From Puffinus mauretanicus (Eukaryota > Chordata > Aves > Procellariiformes > Procellariidae), in NCBI GenBank assembly GCA_023333565.1, contig JAJKFH010002273.1, forward strand, positions 2,232,001 through 2,296,000: a stretch of 64,000 nt of DNA. The letters are read 5' to 3'. This document shows, in pieces, positions 51,901 to 64,000 of this stretch (the stretch's first letter is position 1; every line of letters starts with the position of its first letter). Both the position numbers and the translations under genes were made by a program. The notes beneath the pieces are model-generated. The model did not search any database, was not told where the DNA came from, and saw only the letters and a list, made by a program, of their open reading frames with translations.

Positions 51901-53553
51901 TCATCCTTTCCTTGTACTTTTCATTTACATAGCTAAAATAAGAAATTATATTTATTTGAAAGTGTCTATGTGTTTGTGTGTCCATTTACTTTTGTTAAGT
52001 GTGTGTTTGTGGTGGAAACTGTACTTCTCAATGGCCTGATACATTAACTTCGGGTGAATCTTTGCATTAGCTTTTACTGAGGCCAAGAACACCACCAAAA
52101 AAAGGTTGGGAAGGATTTGCTCCTTTCATTCAAGATTGTTTAGGAGACTCTTCAAGCAAAACAGTGTATTTTACATTACAGTTTGGCCAAATGTGCCCAC
52201 AGTAGGTGAGTGAAGGTCTACATCAGTTTTTGCTTTGTCTTACTTTGTTTTTTCAAATTATAAGAAAGATTTACTAAGTCAATTTTCCACTAGTGTAAGA
52301 AGCAAGTGAGGGTTTTAACTACTTTTAATGGTGAAGTAACTATCTTTTAAGGATGATTATGTCTGACCAAAGTCAATGGCAAAAGTCCCAGTGATTTGAG
52401 AAAAGCTGTGTCTGTTCACTCTGTAGTTTGTTGGCAACATAGGACTTTGCCATCGATTCTTTTCTTCATTCCTAACGTTCCTAAAAGGCAGTGTTTGCCA
52501 TGAAGTCATTGCATGCAGAAAGCCTGCGGTTTTCAGCCCTAACGTGTGGAGACATTTCTCATAAATGCACACATTTTACTGAAAGATAGACTTCATGCAG
52601 ACTAATAGTAAAAAAATTTAAATGACAGGAACATTATGGAACCTGTGGGCAGGAATCGGCTGAGAAAGCTTAACAAAAATATGACCCAAGTTCATACTTT
52701 GCTATTAGATTTGTGGATTTAAATAATTAGTTATTTTTGCTATTTTGATAAGGCTAAGCAAATGCAAATACATTCTTTTTTTCCAGAATATTTAAAAATC
52801 ATTTTTACTTATCTTTTTTTGCTAGAAATAAAATATATGGAGCTTTAAAAATATGAACTAAATTATGTTTACTTTTCATTAATTCATTTTAGAAGATTGG
52901 CTGTTTTCAAAAGCAATAGTCACTTTACCTTTGTTACATTTAACTTGGCAGATTCAGTTGGCATAATTAAAATTAAATTTTATCAAAATATATTAACTTA
53001 CTGAATTAAGTATTTTTTAAATCAGCTATTAATAAGGCTTTTAAACAGTTTGTATTGTTAACAATAAAAGTACACCAATTCACCCCATGCTTAGAAAAAC
53101 TTCACAAAATAATACACTTTTGCAAGAAAAGATGCAACAGAAGAGCAGGGATGGAGATAATAGTTTAAACAAGATGCTCACCGCTGGAAATGTGAATGAT
53201 TGTGAAGAGATTTTGCAAAAAACGAAATCATCAAAGACTGCATGGCAGAATTATGATCTCTTCACCGAAATATTAAACAGAGCATATGTCAGTAAATCTA
53301 TAGCAGAGTCAGCATAGAGGGAAACTGCAGCAGACTGACGGTGCAGATTAAAAGCTTGTGCTATTCACTACTTCAAATCACTAAAAATGAAACATAATGC
53401 AAGGTTTCATTTAAAATATACTGATATAAATATCTCCATCCACCTTATTCCATGCATGTTAGACAAGTGTGAGGACGCAGGTTCACTGAAAAGAAGAGAA
53501 GAATAGGCAGAGACACTCTTCATGCAGAAAGCATCAACTTTGAGTCTACAAAC
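48930..53553 (-). other. ROBO2: ROBO2 intron (4.6 kb)
   Basis: AT-rich intron between the 183-nt and 171-nt exons. It contains a TA-rich simple tract near 49551-49571. No other repeat family, exon or conserved element was recognised. Confidence 0.8.
49551..49571. repeat. TA dinucleotide tract
   Basis: Imperfect TA repeat (tatatatatatgtatatata) after a T run, in a ROBO2 intron. Confidence 0.85.
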
Positions 53554-53736
53554 CTGTTCTTGTCAGGCTGGTTCCATCCAGCCTAAAACCAGCTTTATCT
53601 GCTGCTGCAACCAGTGCTTGTGCAAAACTGCCGCTGGTAAAGATCGAGTCATCTGAGGAGCTACCTACACTAGATCTATGACTAGAAAAGTTACGGTCCT
53701 CATCAGACGCAGAACCCCATCCATTTACCATTGAAC
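53554..53736 (-). CDS. ROBO2: ROBO2 cytoplasmic-tail exon, 183 nt, skippable
   Basis: This exon encodes 61 residues of the roundabout cytoplasmic tail. It contains [16 protein letters not shown], a Ser-rich stretch with [10 protein letters not shown], and then [18 protein letters not shown] and TSLTRTG. The acceptor is TTTTTAG ending at 53737 and the donor is AACAG/GTTTGT with GT at 53553-53552. It enters and leaves in phase 1: its first two bases (GT) complete the Gly codon begun by the 63-kb exon, and its last base starts another Gly. Length is divisible by three, so skipping keeps the frame. From memory, this segment is present in some ROBO2 isoforms and absent from others; I could not check this. 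The start Met of the longer open frame here (to 53842) is intronic and not real. Confidence 0.92.
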
Positions 53737-53790
53737 CTAAAAACAAATGTAGGGGTCTAGTGAGTTGTGCACATTTGATATTTTTTGTTA

Positions 53791-53971
53791 ATCTAAAGCT
53801 TAAAGACCCCCTTAATATGTCGTTTCTCAACAGGAAACCCAAAATTCATTTGACAGAGCTTGGTACAAAAGAGCAGTATTCATCTAAAGCTTAAAGACCC
53901 TCTTAATATGTCCTTTCACAACAGGAAACCCAAAGTTTATCTGACAGATATTGGTATAAAAGAGCACTATC
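53791..53971. repeat. 91-bp tandem duplication in ROBO2 intron
   Basis: Two direct, adjacent copies are visible. Copy 1 is 53791-53881 and starts atctaaagcttaaagaccc. Copy 2 is 53882-53971, with the same start, a few substitutions and one base fewer. The copies lie 54-234 bases upstream, in transcript direction, of the acceptor of the 183-nt exon. That is the zone where branch points and intronic splicing signals are found. No mobile-element match was recognised. Confidence 0.93.
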
Positions 53972-56771
53972 AAAGCTAAGTGGGATCTCATTCATAGCTT
54001 GCTCTGTGTTGCTTTGATCCTGTAAACAAAATGATACATATTCTCTACACATGTGAAGGCTCCATAATAAATTCTTTTTAAAGTAAACAGATTTTCCTTA
54101 AGATTGAAATGAATGTGATATTTTTTATACTTGACTTATTATAAATCAGTATCTAGTTTGATATTTGCAAAACAAACTCTTAATTTAGGACAGCACAAGT
54201 GTAAGTCTCGGTAGATATGGCTGAAGTCAGACATGGGCTTCAGGAGCTATTCTGAACAAGACTGGTATTATGTCATTTTCTCAATCAAAACCTTAAAACA
54301 GATGAGCAGTCTTAATGGCCTGAAGAAAGCTGACCTAAAGTAGTTCATTCTAGTGGATTCAAGTTACTTTTTTAAAAGGTTAGAAATAATTAACGTTCAA
54401 GAGCAGAGCAAATATATACTCAAATTTAATATTGAGTCAATCGCAAAGCAAATGCTGGCCTCATGGTACCTTCTAGCTATGGATTACCACCACTGCAGGA
54501 GAGCGAAGTGATAATAATATCACAAAAATGCAGTCAGAAAACCAAATACCAGAAAAAGCACATGAAAGAAATATAGAAATCTTGACATAACTAAAATATA
54601 AAGAGCAAAATAATGATGGAAGGATTCATCTTATTTGCTTTTCATTTATATTTTCTTTTATTTTTTCCAATGCATGAAGCATCGATCAGCTACCCAACGT
54701 GGCAGTGCAATATATTTTCAAAAGCTATCGCTCAGTGCAGATTTTTTTCAAAGTACTTAAGTTTTGTTTCTTTTGTGGCTTCAGATAGAGGTGATGCTGT
54801 TCTGTACTTCTAAAAATCATGGGTAAATGTCACAGGGTAATTCTACCCTGTGCAGTGCGGCAGGAGGTGAAGCAGACTTAGCTAGCACCAAAGTATCTAG
54901 CTTTGCTCCAGGAAGAGGGCAGCCATGCTAATTAGTTACCAAGTCCAGCTGAGATGTAGAGCTACCAGACTGCTTTTGGGACCTGAGCTGCTGCATGGCA
55001 TTGCATGGTGCTGTGTAGACACAGTATATTGTTCTCAGACAGCACAGGCAGCTATGTTGAAATATGCGAAATTGCTTTTTAAAAACAGTGGCATGCATAT
55101 GTTGAAAAAAAAGCCCAGTGAACCTATGAGAATGTGCAGAGAACTGATTTTCAAAGATATGAAGACACATGTGGAGAGATACATCAGGCCCCGGAATTTA
55201 CTATTCAGTTAGCACAGGTGAATTTGTGTAAATGTACGTAAGATATGTAGCAGTCATGTTCTTCAAAGCCTTTTTTAAATCCATGTCAAAGAAAGTGTGT
55301 TCAAAACTGTTAACTAGTAAATCAATAATGACCTACGTATTAGTACCAAATTGATAGGCTAATTAACTAACAGTGGTGTCAAATATTAAAAATATTCTGC
55401 AAAAATAAGTCATGAGTACAACAAATGAATACTGGAATTTAGTCAGTAGCACGCTGCACCACAAAGCCCAAGAACAATGGATTATTTTGTGATGCTGCAG
55501 TGACCAAACCTTTTAATGTCAGCAAAGTGGCAGGCTATAATAACAAAAGTCCATGCACTCCTAAGATACAAGAAAAGAAACTGAAGGGGTCTATGGAGGT
55601 CTGACAGGCAGAAAGTGTGTTAAGTGCAACAGAGTGACAGAGTTTGATTCTGCTTGCCAAGAACACACATAAAATTGTTATTTTCCAAACAGATTCGACT
55701 TGATGCAGACAGATGTAAGGAAGCCTAGATAACAGCAAGGGAAGGCTAAAACTGAATTTCCTCTGAGAAGACAGTTTCTGAACTAACAATCAAAGTGCGA
55801 TAGGACATGATAGAGAATGGAGAGTAAAAAGGCTTAGCAACAGTTATTGATGATGTATGAAAAGAGATACTACAGATAAAACACTTCATGAAGATGTAAG
55901 AAAATGAAAATTATAGCTGAGGACTTTTTCAAACAATTGCTTATCGACATATTCTGCAAAATATGTAAGCACAAGCTGAAACATAAAAATATGACTAGAC
56001 CTACAGATATCAAAGGACGATGATACTCAGGTGCTGAAAATTTACCATGTATCTTTTTAATTTCAGGGCCTGAGGGTTTTGTATGATACATTCTGTTTCC
56101 CACAGACACATATAAAAACATATACTGAACAGAATATGTATGGTTTTCAGTATCATAGACACAACACTATGGATGTTTTAGAGGAACTTAAGTTTGAATT
56201 TCCATTTGCTCACTTTGCTCTGTCCATTTGCTAACCAGTCACTCAGCTGTTACACAACATATAATACACATAATTTGGATGGGATGCTTTCAGGGTATGT
56301 CTAGAAACAGTTGCTATTTTTCATCTGATCTTTGAAGGGCTGGACTGAAGTTCACCCAGTCAAAAAAAAAATCCACGTTTTAAATATGAAATATATTAAA
56401 AATCTGCAAAAGTCCATAATGCGCTCTCCAATGTGTGTGCATATACCTATCATTCAGCACACTCACAGACATACCAGGTTTTCTTAACAATAGCTAAATT
56501 TTAGTTATCAGGAGAGTGATGCTGTCAGACTGTCAATTTTTCAGGCTAACCCTATAGGAAAGCCCTGTTGCTGAACATCTCTGCATCCCCATGGACAGCA
56601 CGCATTAGCAAGGCTAGGAACAGTGCTCTCTGCCCATGGAGCGCTTCCCCTTTCCCTCTCCTGCAGCAGCTGTGTTAGGAGGGACCGCATATGGAAGCAT
56701 AGCTCAATTCTCACAAGGACGTGAGCTTTACTGGGTGAGGACGTCAACACAGTTGACAACTGAAGCAAACA

Positions 56772-57311
56772 ATGACCCCACCTGGAGTGCTGCATCCAGT
56801 GCTGGGGTCCCCAGCACAAGACAGACATGGACCTGTTAGAGCGGCTCCAGAGGAGGGCCACAAAAATGATCACAGGACAGGAACATCTCTCCTGTGAAGA
56901 GAGGCTGAGAGAATTGGGGTTGTTCAGCCTGGAGAAGAGAAGGCTCTGGGGAGACCTTATTGTGGCCTTTCAATATATAAAGGGAACTTGTAAGAGAGAT
57001 GGAGAAAGACATTTACCAAGGCCAGTAGTGACAGGACAAGGGGCAAGAGCTTTAAACTGAAAGAGACTAGATTTAGATTGAATATAAGGAAAAAAATTTT
57101 ATCATGAGGGTGGTGAGACACTGGAATAGGCTGCCCAGAGAAGCTGGGATGCCCCATCATTGAAAGTGTTGGTTGGACCAGGCTTTGAGGTTGGACCGGG
57201 CTTTGAGCAACCCGATCTAGTGGAAGATGTTCCTGCCCATGGCAGCGGGGTTGGACTAGATGATCTTTAAAGGTCCTTTCTGACCCAAACCATTCTATGA
57301 CTCTATGATAT
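56772..57311 (+). mobile_element. CR1 LINE, 5'-truncated, 3' end intact
   Basis: This is a chicken-repeat-1 type non-LTR retrotransposon fragment of about 540 bp. Its first half, at 56827-57060, still reads as the C-terminal end of the CR1 reverse-transcriptase ORF ([39 protein letters not shown]). It then passes into the 3'UTR with the familiar segments ggctgcccagagaagctg and ttggactagatgatcttt. It ends in two tail octamers, attctatg and actctatg, at about 57293-57308. The 5' end is truncated, as usual for CR1. It lies in a ROBO2 intron antisense to the gene. An 18-bp unit is duplicated inside it at 57171-57206. The 5' limit is approximate. Confidence 0.93.
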
Positions 57312-60300
57312 TCTGGTTGCTGGAAGCAGAAGCAAAACTCTTCATAACTGCTAAAGTCAGCAAGCTACCATGAGACATACACAGCACCCACAGCTGTATG
57401 TGACCAGGTAGCTAATGGTGAAATCTCTACATTATTTCTACGGTTCCTGAGCTATTCAGTTTCCCTGCATAAACAACTTTTTCCCCACCAAAACTTGCAG
57501 CAGTAAAACCCCAGCTTGCTTTGCCCTCCAGAGGTGCAGACATTGCCCAGAAGGCACGGCAGTGCTGGAGCCCAGCCCGGGCACCTCAGGCTACCACACA
57601 GCTGCGTTAACATAGCACACATGGTGACTGCTTGTTTAAAAGCATCCACTGGCCTCTTGTTTTCCAAATCAGATGTACATTTGTTTCTCTCTGAATAAAG
57701 GCAGAATAAGAGATGCTGACGTCCCTTTCAGATCAACTGTGCATTTTGAAATGGAATGAAACAGGCTTTTAGTGTCTCCTTTACATGCAGCTCACTATGT
57801 GTTTTCCAAGAGCACATTTGAGTTTTCACGCTTTCTGGCAACTGTAAATTTTACTCTTGCTGACAGCAGCAGTAAATGCTTTATGCAGAACAAAATCAAC
57901 TCTGAAAAGTTGAACTCTGTTTTCTTGCTCCATAAAATATCTCTTGGTGCTAATGCAAACAGAAAGCTTCTTTGCTCTCAGGGAAAGAAGGGGAATAGAG
58001 GTGCTAGCTTCTTGTGGACTGCATGCTACTGCTTTTAGTGGCATTTCGCAGGCAGTAAAAATACTATTTTTCTTTGTAAAGTGTACTCTTGCTTTACTTC
58101 AGGAAAAAAAAAAAACTAATGCACTTGTGAAGTCAAAACTGCCCACAACAAACCTAACACTTTTGAAAATTCCATTAGATACGTTTCTGTATGTACCAAA
58201 CTCTATGGGCAGGCCTAAAGTTAACAAATGATGTCACTGGGACTTGTATGTACATGCTTATGTGCTTTCCTTCACAAGGAAGCGCCTGCTAATATTAAGC
58301 CCCTGCTCCTCTGCAGGTTTTTGATGGAACAGGGTTAGACTGCTTAGGTTTGTGAAGTACAGATGAAGTCCTTGGGGCTGATGCGACTTCCGCTGATATC
58401 AGTTACAGAATTCCTTCAGCCTTTGTACAAGAGAAAGGCATTATTCTCTTTTGGATATTTCTGACTACTGTCATGATTACAAAGAAAGAATGTCCACTGA
58501 TTTTGGTGGAAGTGATGGAATAAATGGGACAATAGTCATTGTACTATTAAAATAAGAAAGAATAATAGAAGGAGCTGAATGCAGAATATAAATATGACCG
58601 CATTTCAAAAATTAGACCTAGTCTTATACTTTACATTATACTTTGCCATAAATGCCTAAATATTTAAACGTGTATACCTGAAATAAACCCTTAAATTTTA
58701 AAATTTTTATTTTGGGGCAGGAAACACTAACCAAAAGGAGGTAAAAACCAGACATACATATTTGGCACTTCACAGGTCCAACCATAATTAATGCCCTTCA
58801 TAAACATTTAATGAAAAATGAATTTATGTCACTTAACCAAATTTATTTGTGTTTGCATTTTCAATCTTTCTAGATTTTTTGGTTTCCATATTGCTGAAAG
58901 GCACAAAAATTTCTCAAATTTATTCAAGCTGTTACAAAAGAAATGCACACAGAACGTTAAGTAGTTGCTCAAATGTTGCTGAGCAGTAAAATACTATGAT
59001 AAAGTGGCATCTTGCTGTGTCTCTATTACTTCTTCAGCACTAAAATTAATTTATGATCAGTCATCAATTCATTTACATGTCGTTTTATGCTAAATCCATC
59101 CTTGCTGATGAATGCATATCCCTAGATCCATTAAGCTAGAGTAAAGTCTGTGCTTTATAATATGACCCTGCTAATTGTTGCATTACCATTTTTATGAGAT
59201 ACAAAAAGTAGCAGTTTCCTATTTTCTGAGCACATATTTAATCCATGAAACACATTCTTCCTATTAAATGCAATCTGTCTAACTGCTTATAAAATAGAAT
59301 CTTTTGCAATAGGTGTCCCTAAGTAAACAAATATAAATATTGAACTTTGCCATGGTAAAATATGGCTCATGAAAATGATTTTGTGTAGTTTTCAAGAATT
59401 ATTCCGTTTGTGCTCAGACACAATGAATGAACAACTTTTACCATACAGACAGTGATCAGTGATTCTTTTAATCAAGACCAAAACATACCAAATAAGGGAT
59501 TTTCTTCCTTGCTGAGCTATACAACCTATGGAGATCTTTATAATTTCAGATCTATATAATTCTATTGAAAAAGAAAACAATTTTGTTATCCATTTGCAGT
59601 GGTACTGTTTACAAGAATATCTCTCTGCTTATATCAGTTTGTATCAGTTAGGCAGAAAAGGGCTTGTTCTGATTTCCATGCTAGTTAACGGGTGTATCTC
59701 TCCCCTCAGTCAAAATGCACCAGGACTGAAGATACAACAGCTCTCACTACCAGCTTCACTGCTGGTGCTGGGGGAGAAGATAAAGAGAGGGCAAAGAAAA
59801 CCCCTAAACCATAATACTTTGATCTGACAAAACCTAGTGCTGTTCTTAGTGATTTCAGTGAGAAGCAAATTAATTTCTTATACAGTCATCATATGCAATT
59901 AATTAAGTCTATTAAAGTAGAATAATATAACAGACTCTTCGTGACCATTCATGCCATAACTGCACAGCAATTAATTATAAAGGCAAACATTAAACATAAG
60001 CAAAAGAAAAAACATATTTCAGTGTGTCTCTGAAAGCAAAAATAACCCTAAATAATTGTGAATTAGAAGTCAAGTGAGCAGAAGTTTTACAGCTGCTTTT
60101 CAGTTCTTTTTCTTTTTTTTTTTAAATCAGAATCAGTAACTCAGTATCCTAAAAAAACATGCTGCGAACAAAGCAAAACTTTGGCTTTAATTTCATATTC
60201 CATCCCACAAACGTTCAAATCTAAACCTCCCTCCTTGAGTTTTCTTTGCAATATCTGGAAAATGTTAAGATATAGTCACTGTGAACTCCTCCTTCCTTTT

Positions 60301-63300
60301 CACTTTATTATACATGTCAACATTATGTCTCTGCCACCTGCTAAGTGAAAAGCTTAATAGCGCAGATTAAATCCTTGTCTGAATCTTCAGTTAGCTGTAA
60401 CTAAAACTCATGAGCCTGGAAGACAATCTGACTTTTAAACAGTTTAAAGGAGCAACACTGTGGTTTCAGAGGAATTTAGCAGTTTGAGCTTGGCTCACAC
60501 AGCGCCAGTGTTTCCCCTCAGAGAATCCCACATTTGGCGTTGGATGAAGACCTCGGTCTCAGCTCAGCCATAAAGAACAAAGCACCGTTTCACTCCGAGA
60601 GTGGGTATCTTCAAGTCATCGCTGAGGCATGCTAACAGTACAGGGTGAGGAAGCTCGCCCTGCTCACTGTACAGCAACTCTATTCGGAGGAAGTCTGGAC
60701 CGAGGGATGTCAATTTAGATTTCTCACAAACACCAAACTCACCGGACACACTTCAAAATGTACAGAAATATCGCTTCATCCAGGTCAGCTCTTCTCATTT
60801 GCCTCCATTTTTTAATATAATGTTTAAAGAAGTGAAAACATGGTATATAAATTCCTAGGAAAATGCTGGTTTAAGTCACTAAAAGCCCCATGAAAAGAAG
60901 TAGTTTATATTTTCTCAGTGCAAGAAAGAACAATTTAGTTTTCTACAGTATTCTGAAAGCAACCAAATTAAAGAATGAGAAACAACTTAGAAAAAATGAA
61001 TGCAATTTGTTATATACACTCCTTAACACCAGTAAACACAGCCTAGAAGAGTTACCAGAAACAGATACACAAAAATTAAAATTCTCTTTTGAAACAATTC
61101 CTCCAAGTGTAATAAGCAATTTCCTTCCATCCCTAGGAAAAAACAAGGTCAAAACAAGTCCTCAGAAAATCGAGGTTTTGCCTGTATAGTAACCAAGGAA
61201 AACAGAGTAGTTTTGTTATTTGAAGTTTACTATTTTACAGATCGTTCAGACTAACACTCTCGATCTATTTTTGTAAAGCTATAGTTTCCTAATTGTTTTT
61301 TTCAATCTAAGTGTTGGCTATAAGCTATAGGGGCAGTCTGTCATTTTGCTTCTCTTCCAGCTGTACATTCCCTTCCTGCAGTGCCGGCAAACACCTTGCC
61401 CTGTGGTGAACCATGGATTCAAGGAACAGATCCAGCTAGTAATTAAATAAGAAAAAGAAAAAGAAAAACCTTAATTTTCAGCTGGATGAGGCCACATCAA
61501 ATTAGTGGTGGAAATGAGTGGAAATGCATTTAGATCACCTTAAGTACTCCCAGTCTACATTACCAGGTTCTGCCCAATTTCTTCCAAAAAAAATACATCA
61601 GGAAGTTTTTAACACTCCAAGAATTAAACGTTTAACACTCCAATAATTAAACAAGATTTATAACTATTATAACAAGCTTGAATGTTATTCATAAAAGGAT
61701 AAATTTTAATAAGCATAGAAGTCTATGAACTGGAGCAGAAATGCAGCTATTCCTTACTTTGCACTAGGTAGGGTGGTCCAAAATATTAGGTGAAAATGCA
61801 AATGTGGAAAACATTCATTTTCTGATTTACAGATATATCAACATTGACATATTAATACATACCAAGTGGAAAATATATAGCAACATGTTTTGGTTTTTTT
61901 TTATTTATTTCCATATTACCAGTGCAAAAATCCTTACTGCATTCCTAATGGAAAGGCTTCTGAGCTATTAGTGAGATATGCAAAAATATGCAGAATTACA
62001 GCCTGAAGGAGATTACACTAGAAATTCAAGGGAAGTGACTTAACATACTCATGCACTAATAAGTTAACCTTCTCAATTCAGGGATTTAAACTTTAACTCT
62101 ACGGCCTTCAGTTGAATCTGGATTTCAAATTGCAGCAGCAGAGATTCAATTCTTAAATCTTAATTAGACTGGCAAGCAGTCTGGCCCTAGGGTGAAGGAA
62201 AACCTGGAAAGTGGGATTAAGCTACACACTATTTAATTCAACAAGGGAAAAGGAAGAAAATTATAGGTATTGATGCTCCATCACTGTCATATTCCTGCAG
62301 TGTTGTCAGAATAGCAATGTTTAAGTAAGGTGCAAAATTCTTGGAATTTCAAAGGTCCAGAACAAAGGGATGAAATTCAGTGGTGCCATGGTAGTAAGTT
62401 GTACTGAGCAAGTCTCCCTTAAGGTACAACTAACAATCAGTGTTCTTCTGCTGAGATCAAAGACTGAAGAAGCACTCAGTAGCTTTTATGAGCTATGAAC
62501 ACTATGTACATTTGGGTCTCCAGTACAGCTGTACATTATGGATACAGTATATTATATAGAGGCCCAAGAGACCTAAAGGGAAATATACTGCTGTCTACAA
62601 AAAGTACATTATGTCCATATAAAATCTGTATTTTTCAAAAAATATCTTTCACTGCCTACATTTAACCAACAGAAATTTTATTCATTCAGATTCTGTGCAT
62701 TAGTTTAGCATGCCTTTCTAGGTCCCCTTTGATGATCCCTGTGGTGACTTTCCAAGTCATGCAAAGGGCGAGAAGCAGTGAAGGACGGAGTATCAGAATA
62801 ACTAAATATCTTCACTGAAAGGGAACAATTACTAAATTCAGTAATACAAAGTAGGCTCAAAATACACATTTTCCTACAAAAATGTTGTATTTACTCTACA
62901 AATAAATGTTGTGCTAACTATGCTTATTCTGAAGTCTTTTAACTTCCCTGTGTTCATCTGTGAAAGCGTTTACCCAGCAAAATGTCTAAAAGTGCTTTAA
63001 GATAACATTTTTATCCTGCTCCTGATTTATGAAATATATATTCCTAAGCTGAGGTCTTCCCCCTCCTTTTTATGTAACTGGCTTGCTTCTCCAGTAGAGT
63101 GAACTTTTCATGAAAGCTAGGATATAATTGAGTTTTCTTTCAAGTCTTTAAAGCTTTTTAAAATTCATGAAATTTCTTATCATTTTGCAGCAAAGCAAAG
63201 TATTTTCAAATCCTTCTTTAACTTTAGTGTTTAATATTAACACATTTTAAATGTTACAGAAATAGAGTGGAATAAATTTTCATTTAGAAAGTGTTTGATT

Positions 63301-63358
63301 GATGATGTATTTTACTTTTAGGAACAAGTTGGTGTCACTGTTAACTGTGTTTGTTTAC

Positions 63359-63573
63359 CTGTCACAGAGCTGTCTAGATTGTCCATGCTGGAGCCTGGAG
63401 TATGCTCTAGACCTCTTAGTGGCCTACTGATTTCTACGGTTTCTTCTTCAATATCATCCTCGTCATCATCATCATCTGGAACATCTGTTTCCAAATCTGA
63501 AATAAGGTTTCCAGATACATATCCTAGGGGAGGAACTGGAGCCTGAGGAGGTTGTGTATTGCTTTGGATGTGC
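63359..63573 (-). CDS. ROBO2: ROBO2 cytoplasmic-tail exon with PPLGY and acidic run
   Basis: This 215-nt exon encodes about 71 residues of the distal cytoplasmic tail of the roundabout receptor, the SLIT-binding axon-guidance protein. Visible in order are HIQSNTQPP, APVPPLGYVSGNLISD, an acidic run (DDDDDEDD near the middle), SRPLRGLEHTPG and SSMDNLDSSVTG. The acceptor is a TAG ending at 63574. The first base completes a codon begun in an upstream exon outside the window; from memory that residue is a family-conserved Trp. The donor is ACAG/GTAAAC, with GT at 63358-63357, and it leaves one base of a Gly codon (phase 1). The open frame reads past both splice sites, so the splice sites rather than the open frame set the limits. 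The sequence matches my memory of vertebrate ROBO1/ROBO2 tails; ROBO2 is chosen from the C-terminus encoded further downstream. Confidence 0.92.
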
Positions 63574-64000
63574 CTACACAAACAGACAGGAAAACAACAT
63601 CAGAATGGATGAGACTTTGTACCCCATGGTCAACAGAAGATAAGCTTTTCAATAAGTCCTGAAGTACATTTACAAAATGTGCTTGTTAGGTCAAACTCAA
63701 GAAAAGTCAGTTCAGTCATTCACCATAGCTTCTAATACCAGAATACCTGCACACTTTCCAGTCTTAAATATACTTCCCCTCCTGTATGATGGGGAAGGTC
63801 AAGATTGTCTTTTTACGGATGAGGAATGATGTACACAGAAGCTATATAAATCAGGTAGGAAGTCCATAGAAAAGCACAATTCTGAATCCCAACCTAGCAT
63901 ATAAGTGTCTCACCCAATATTCCACCTTGCAAATCACACGTTGAGCCAAAATTAAATTTCACTCCTGCTTAAACAGACTCAGTGCTCTTAAGTAGAACTC
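63574..64000 (-). other. ROBO2: ROBO2 intron, 3' part, upstream of first visible exon
   Basis: This stretch lies before the first visible coding exon in transcript direction. It ends in a pyrimidine-rich tract followed by TAG at 63576-63574, which is the acceptor for the exon starting at 63573. No exon or repeat was recognised in it. The exons for the immunoglobulin, fibronectin, transmembrane and proximal cytoplasmic parts should lie beyond the right edge. Confidence 0.75.

Larger units (their letters stand above)
53737..63358 (-). other. ROBO2: ROBO2 intron (9.6 kb) carrying a CR1 LINE
   Basis: The intron runs from the donor at 63358 to the acceptor ending at 53737. It holds a 5'-truncated CR1 element near 56.8-57.3 kb, inserted antisense to the gene, and a 91-bp tandem duplication close to the 3' end of the intron. 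The remainder is AT-rich unique sequence. The short open frames in it have no recognisable domain, and I see no further exon. Confidence 0.8.

Noticed and set aside
53546..53842. Met near 53842 as a start codon of a separate small gene
   Set aside because: The open frame is an exon with intronic flanks. A clear acceptor lies at 53738-53737, and the exon peptide continues the ROBO2 tail in phase.
56541..56873. 110-codon minus-strand open frame
   Set aside because: It overlaps the antisense of the CR1 reverse-transcriptase region and flanking sequence, so it is a shadow.
36614..63573. Assignment of the gene to ROBO1
   Set aside because: The two paralogues share tail motifs, but the C-terminus GQFTGEL fits ROBO2 as I remember it. 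ROBO1 ends in a glutamate-rich sequence. A BLASTP of the exons would settle it.

Overview
The window looks like avian nuclear genomic DNA. It is AT-rich, has widely spaced short exons, and carries two CR1 LINE copies ending in the bird-typical ATTCTATG-type tail (about 56772-57311 and 47560-47628). No prokaryotic, phage or CRISPR features are visible. The species cannot be told from the sequence.

The only gene I can support is the 3' end of a Roundabout axon-guidance receptor on the minus strand. I assign it to ROBO2 rather than ROBO1 because the protein ends in GQFTGEL, as I remember for ROBO2. Five coding exons encode the distal cytoplasmic tail, in transcript order 63573-63359, 53736-53554, 48929-48759, 41581-41321 and 36814-36614. 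A terminal exon starts at 35574; its first two bases complete a stop codon that is split across the last intron. Consensus GT/AG sites and reading phase agree at every junction. All four introns between coding exons are phase 1, so the three middle exons (183, 171 and 261 nt) can each be skipped without breaking the frame. The 261-nt exon is CpG-rich and brings an LPPPP motif of the Ena/VASP-ligand type plus repeated SS-x-(E/D)-RQ units. The exons encoding the ectodomain, the membrane segment and the proximal tail lie beyond the right edge.

The long AT-rich 3'UTR probably runs from 35572 to about 32715. It contains a perfect 8-mer match to the miR-218 seed and a Pumilio-type element. miR-218 is encoded within SLIT genes, whose products are ROBO ligands, so this site fits the known SLIT/miR-218/ROBO feedback loop.

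From about 32.7 kb down to base 1 the sequence appears intergenic, downstream of ROBO2. It has microsatellites, a few GC-rich patches without a recognisable gene, a possible tRNA-derived SINE remnant near 9.0 kb, and a homeodomain-site cluster near 29.74 kb. The open frames in this part are short and show no recognisable domains.

I did not find a wholly new biological system. The points most worth a second look are the modular phase-1 tail exons, the proline-rich cassette, a 91-bp tandem duplication just upstream of a skippable exon, the split stop codon, and the miR-218 site.
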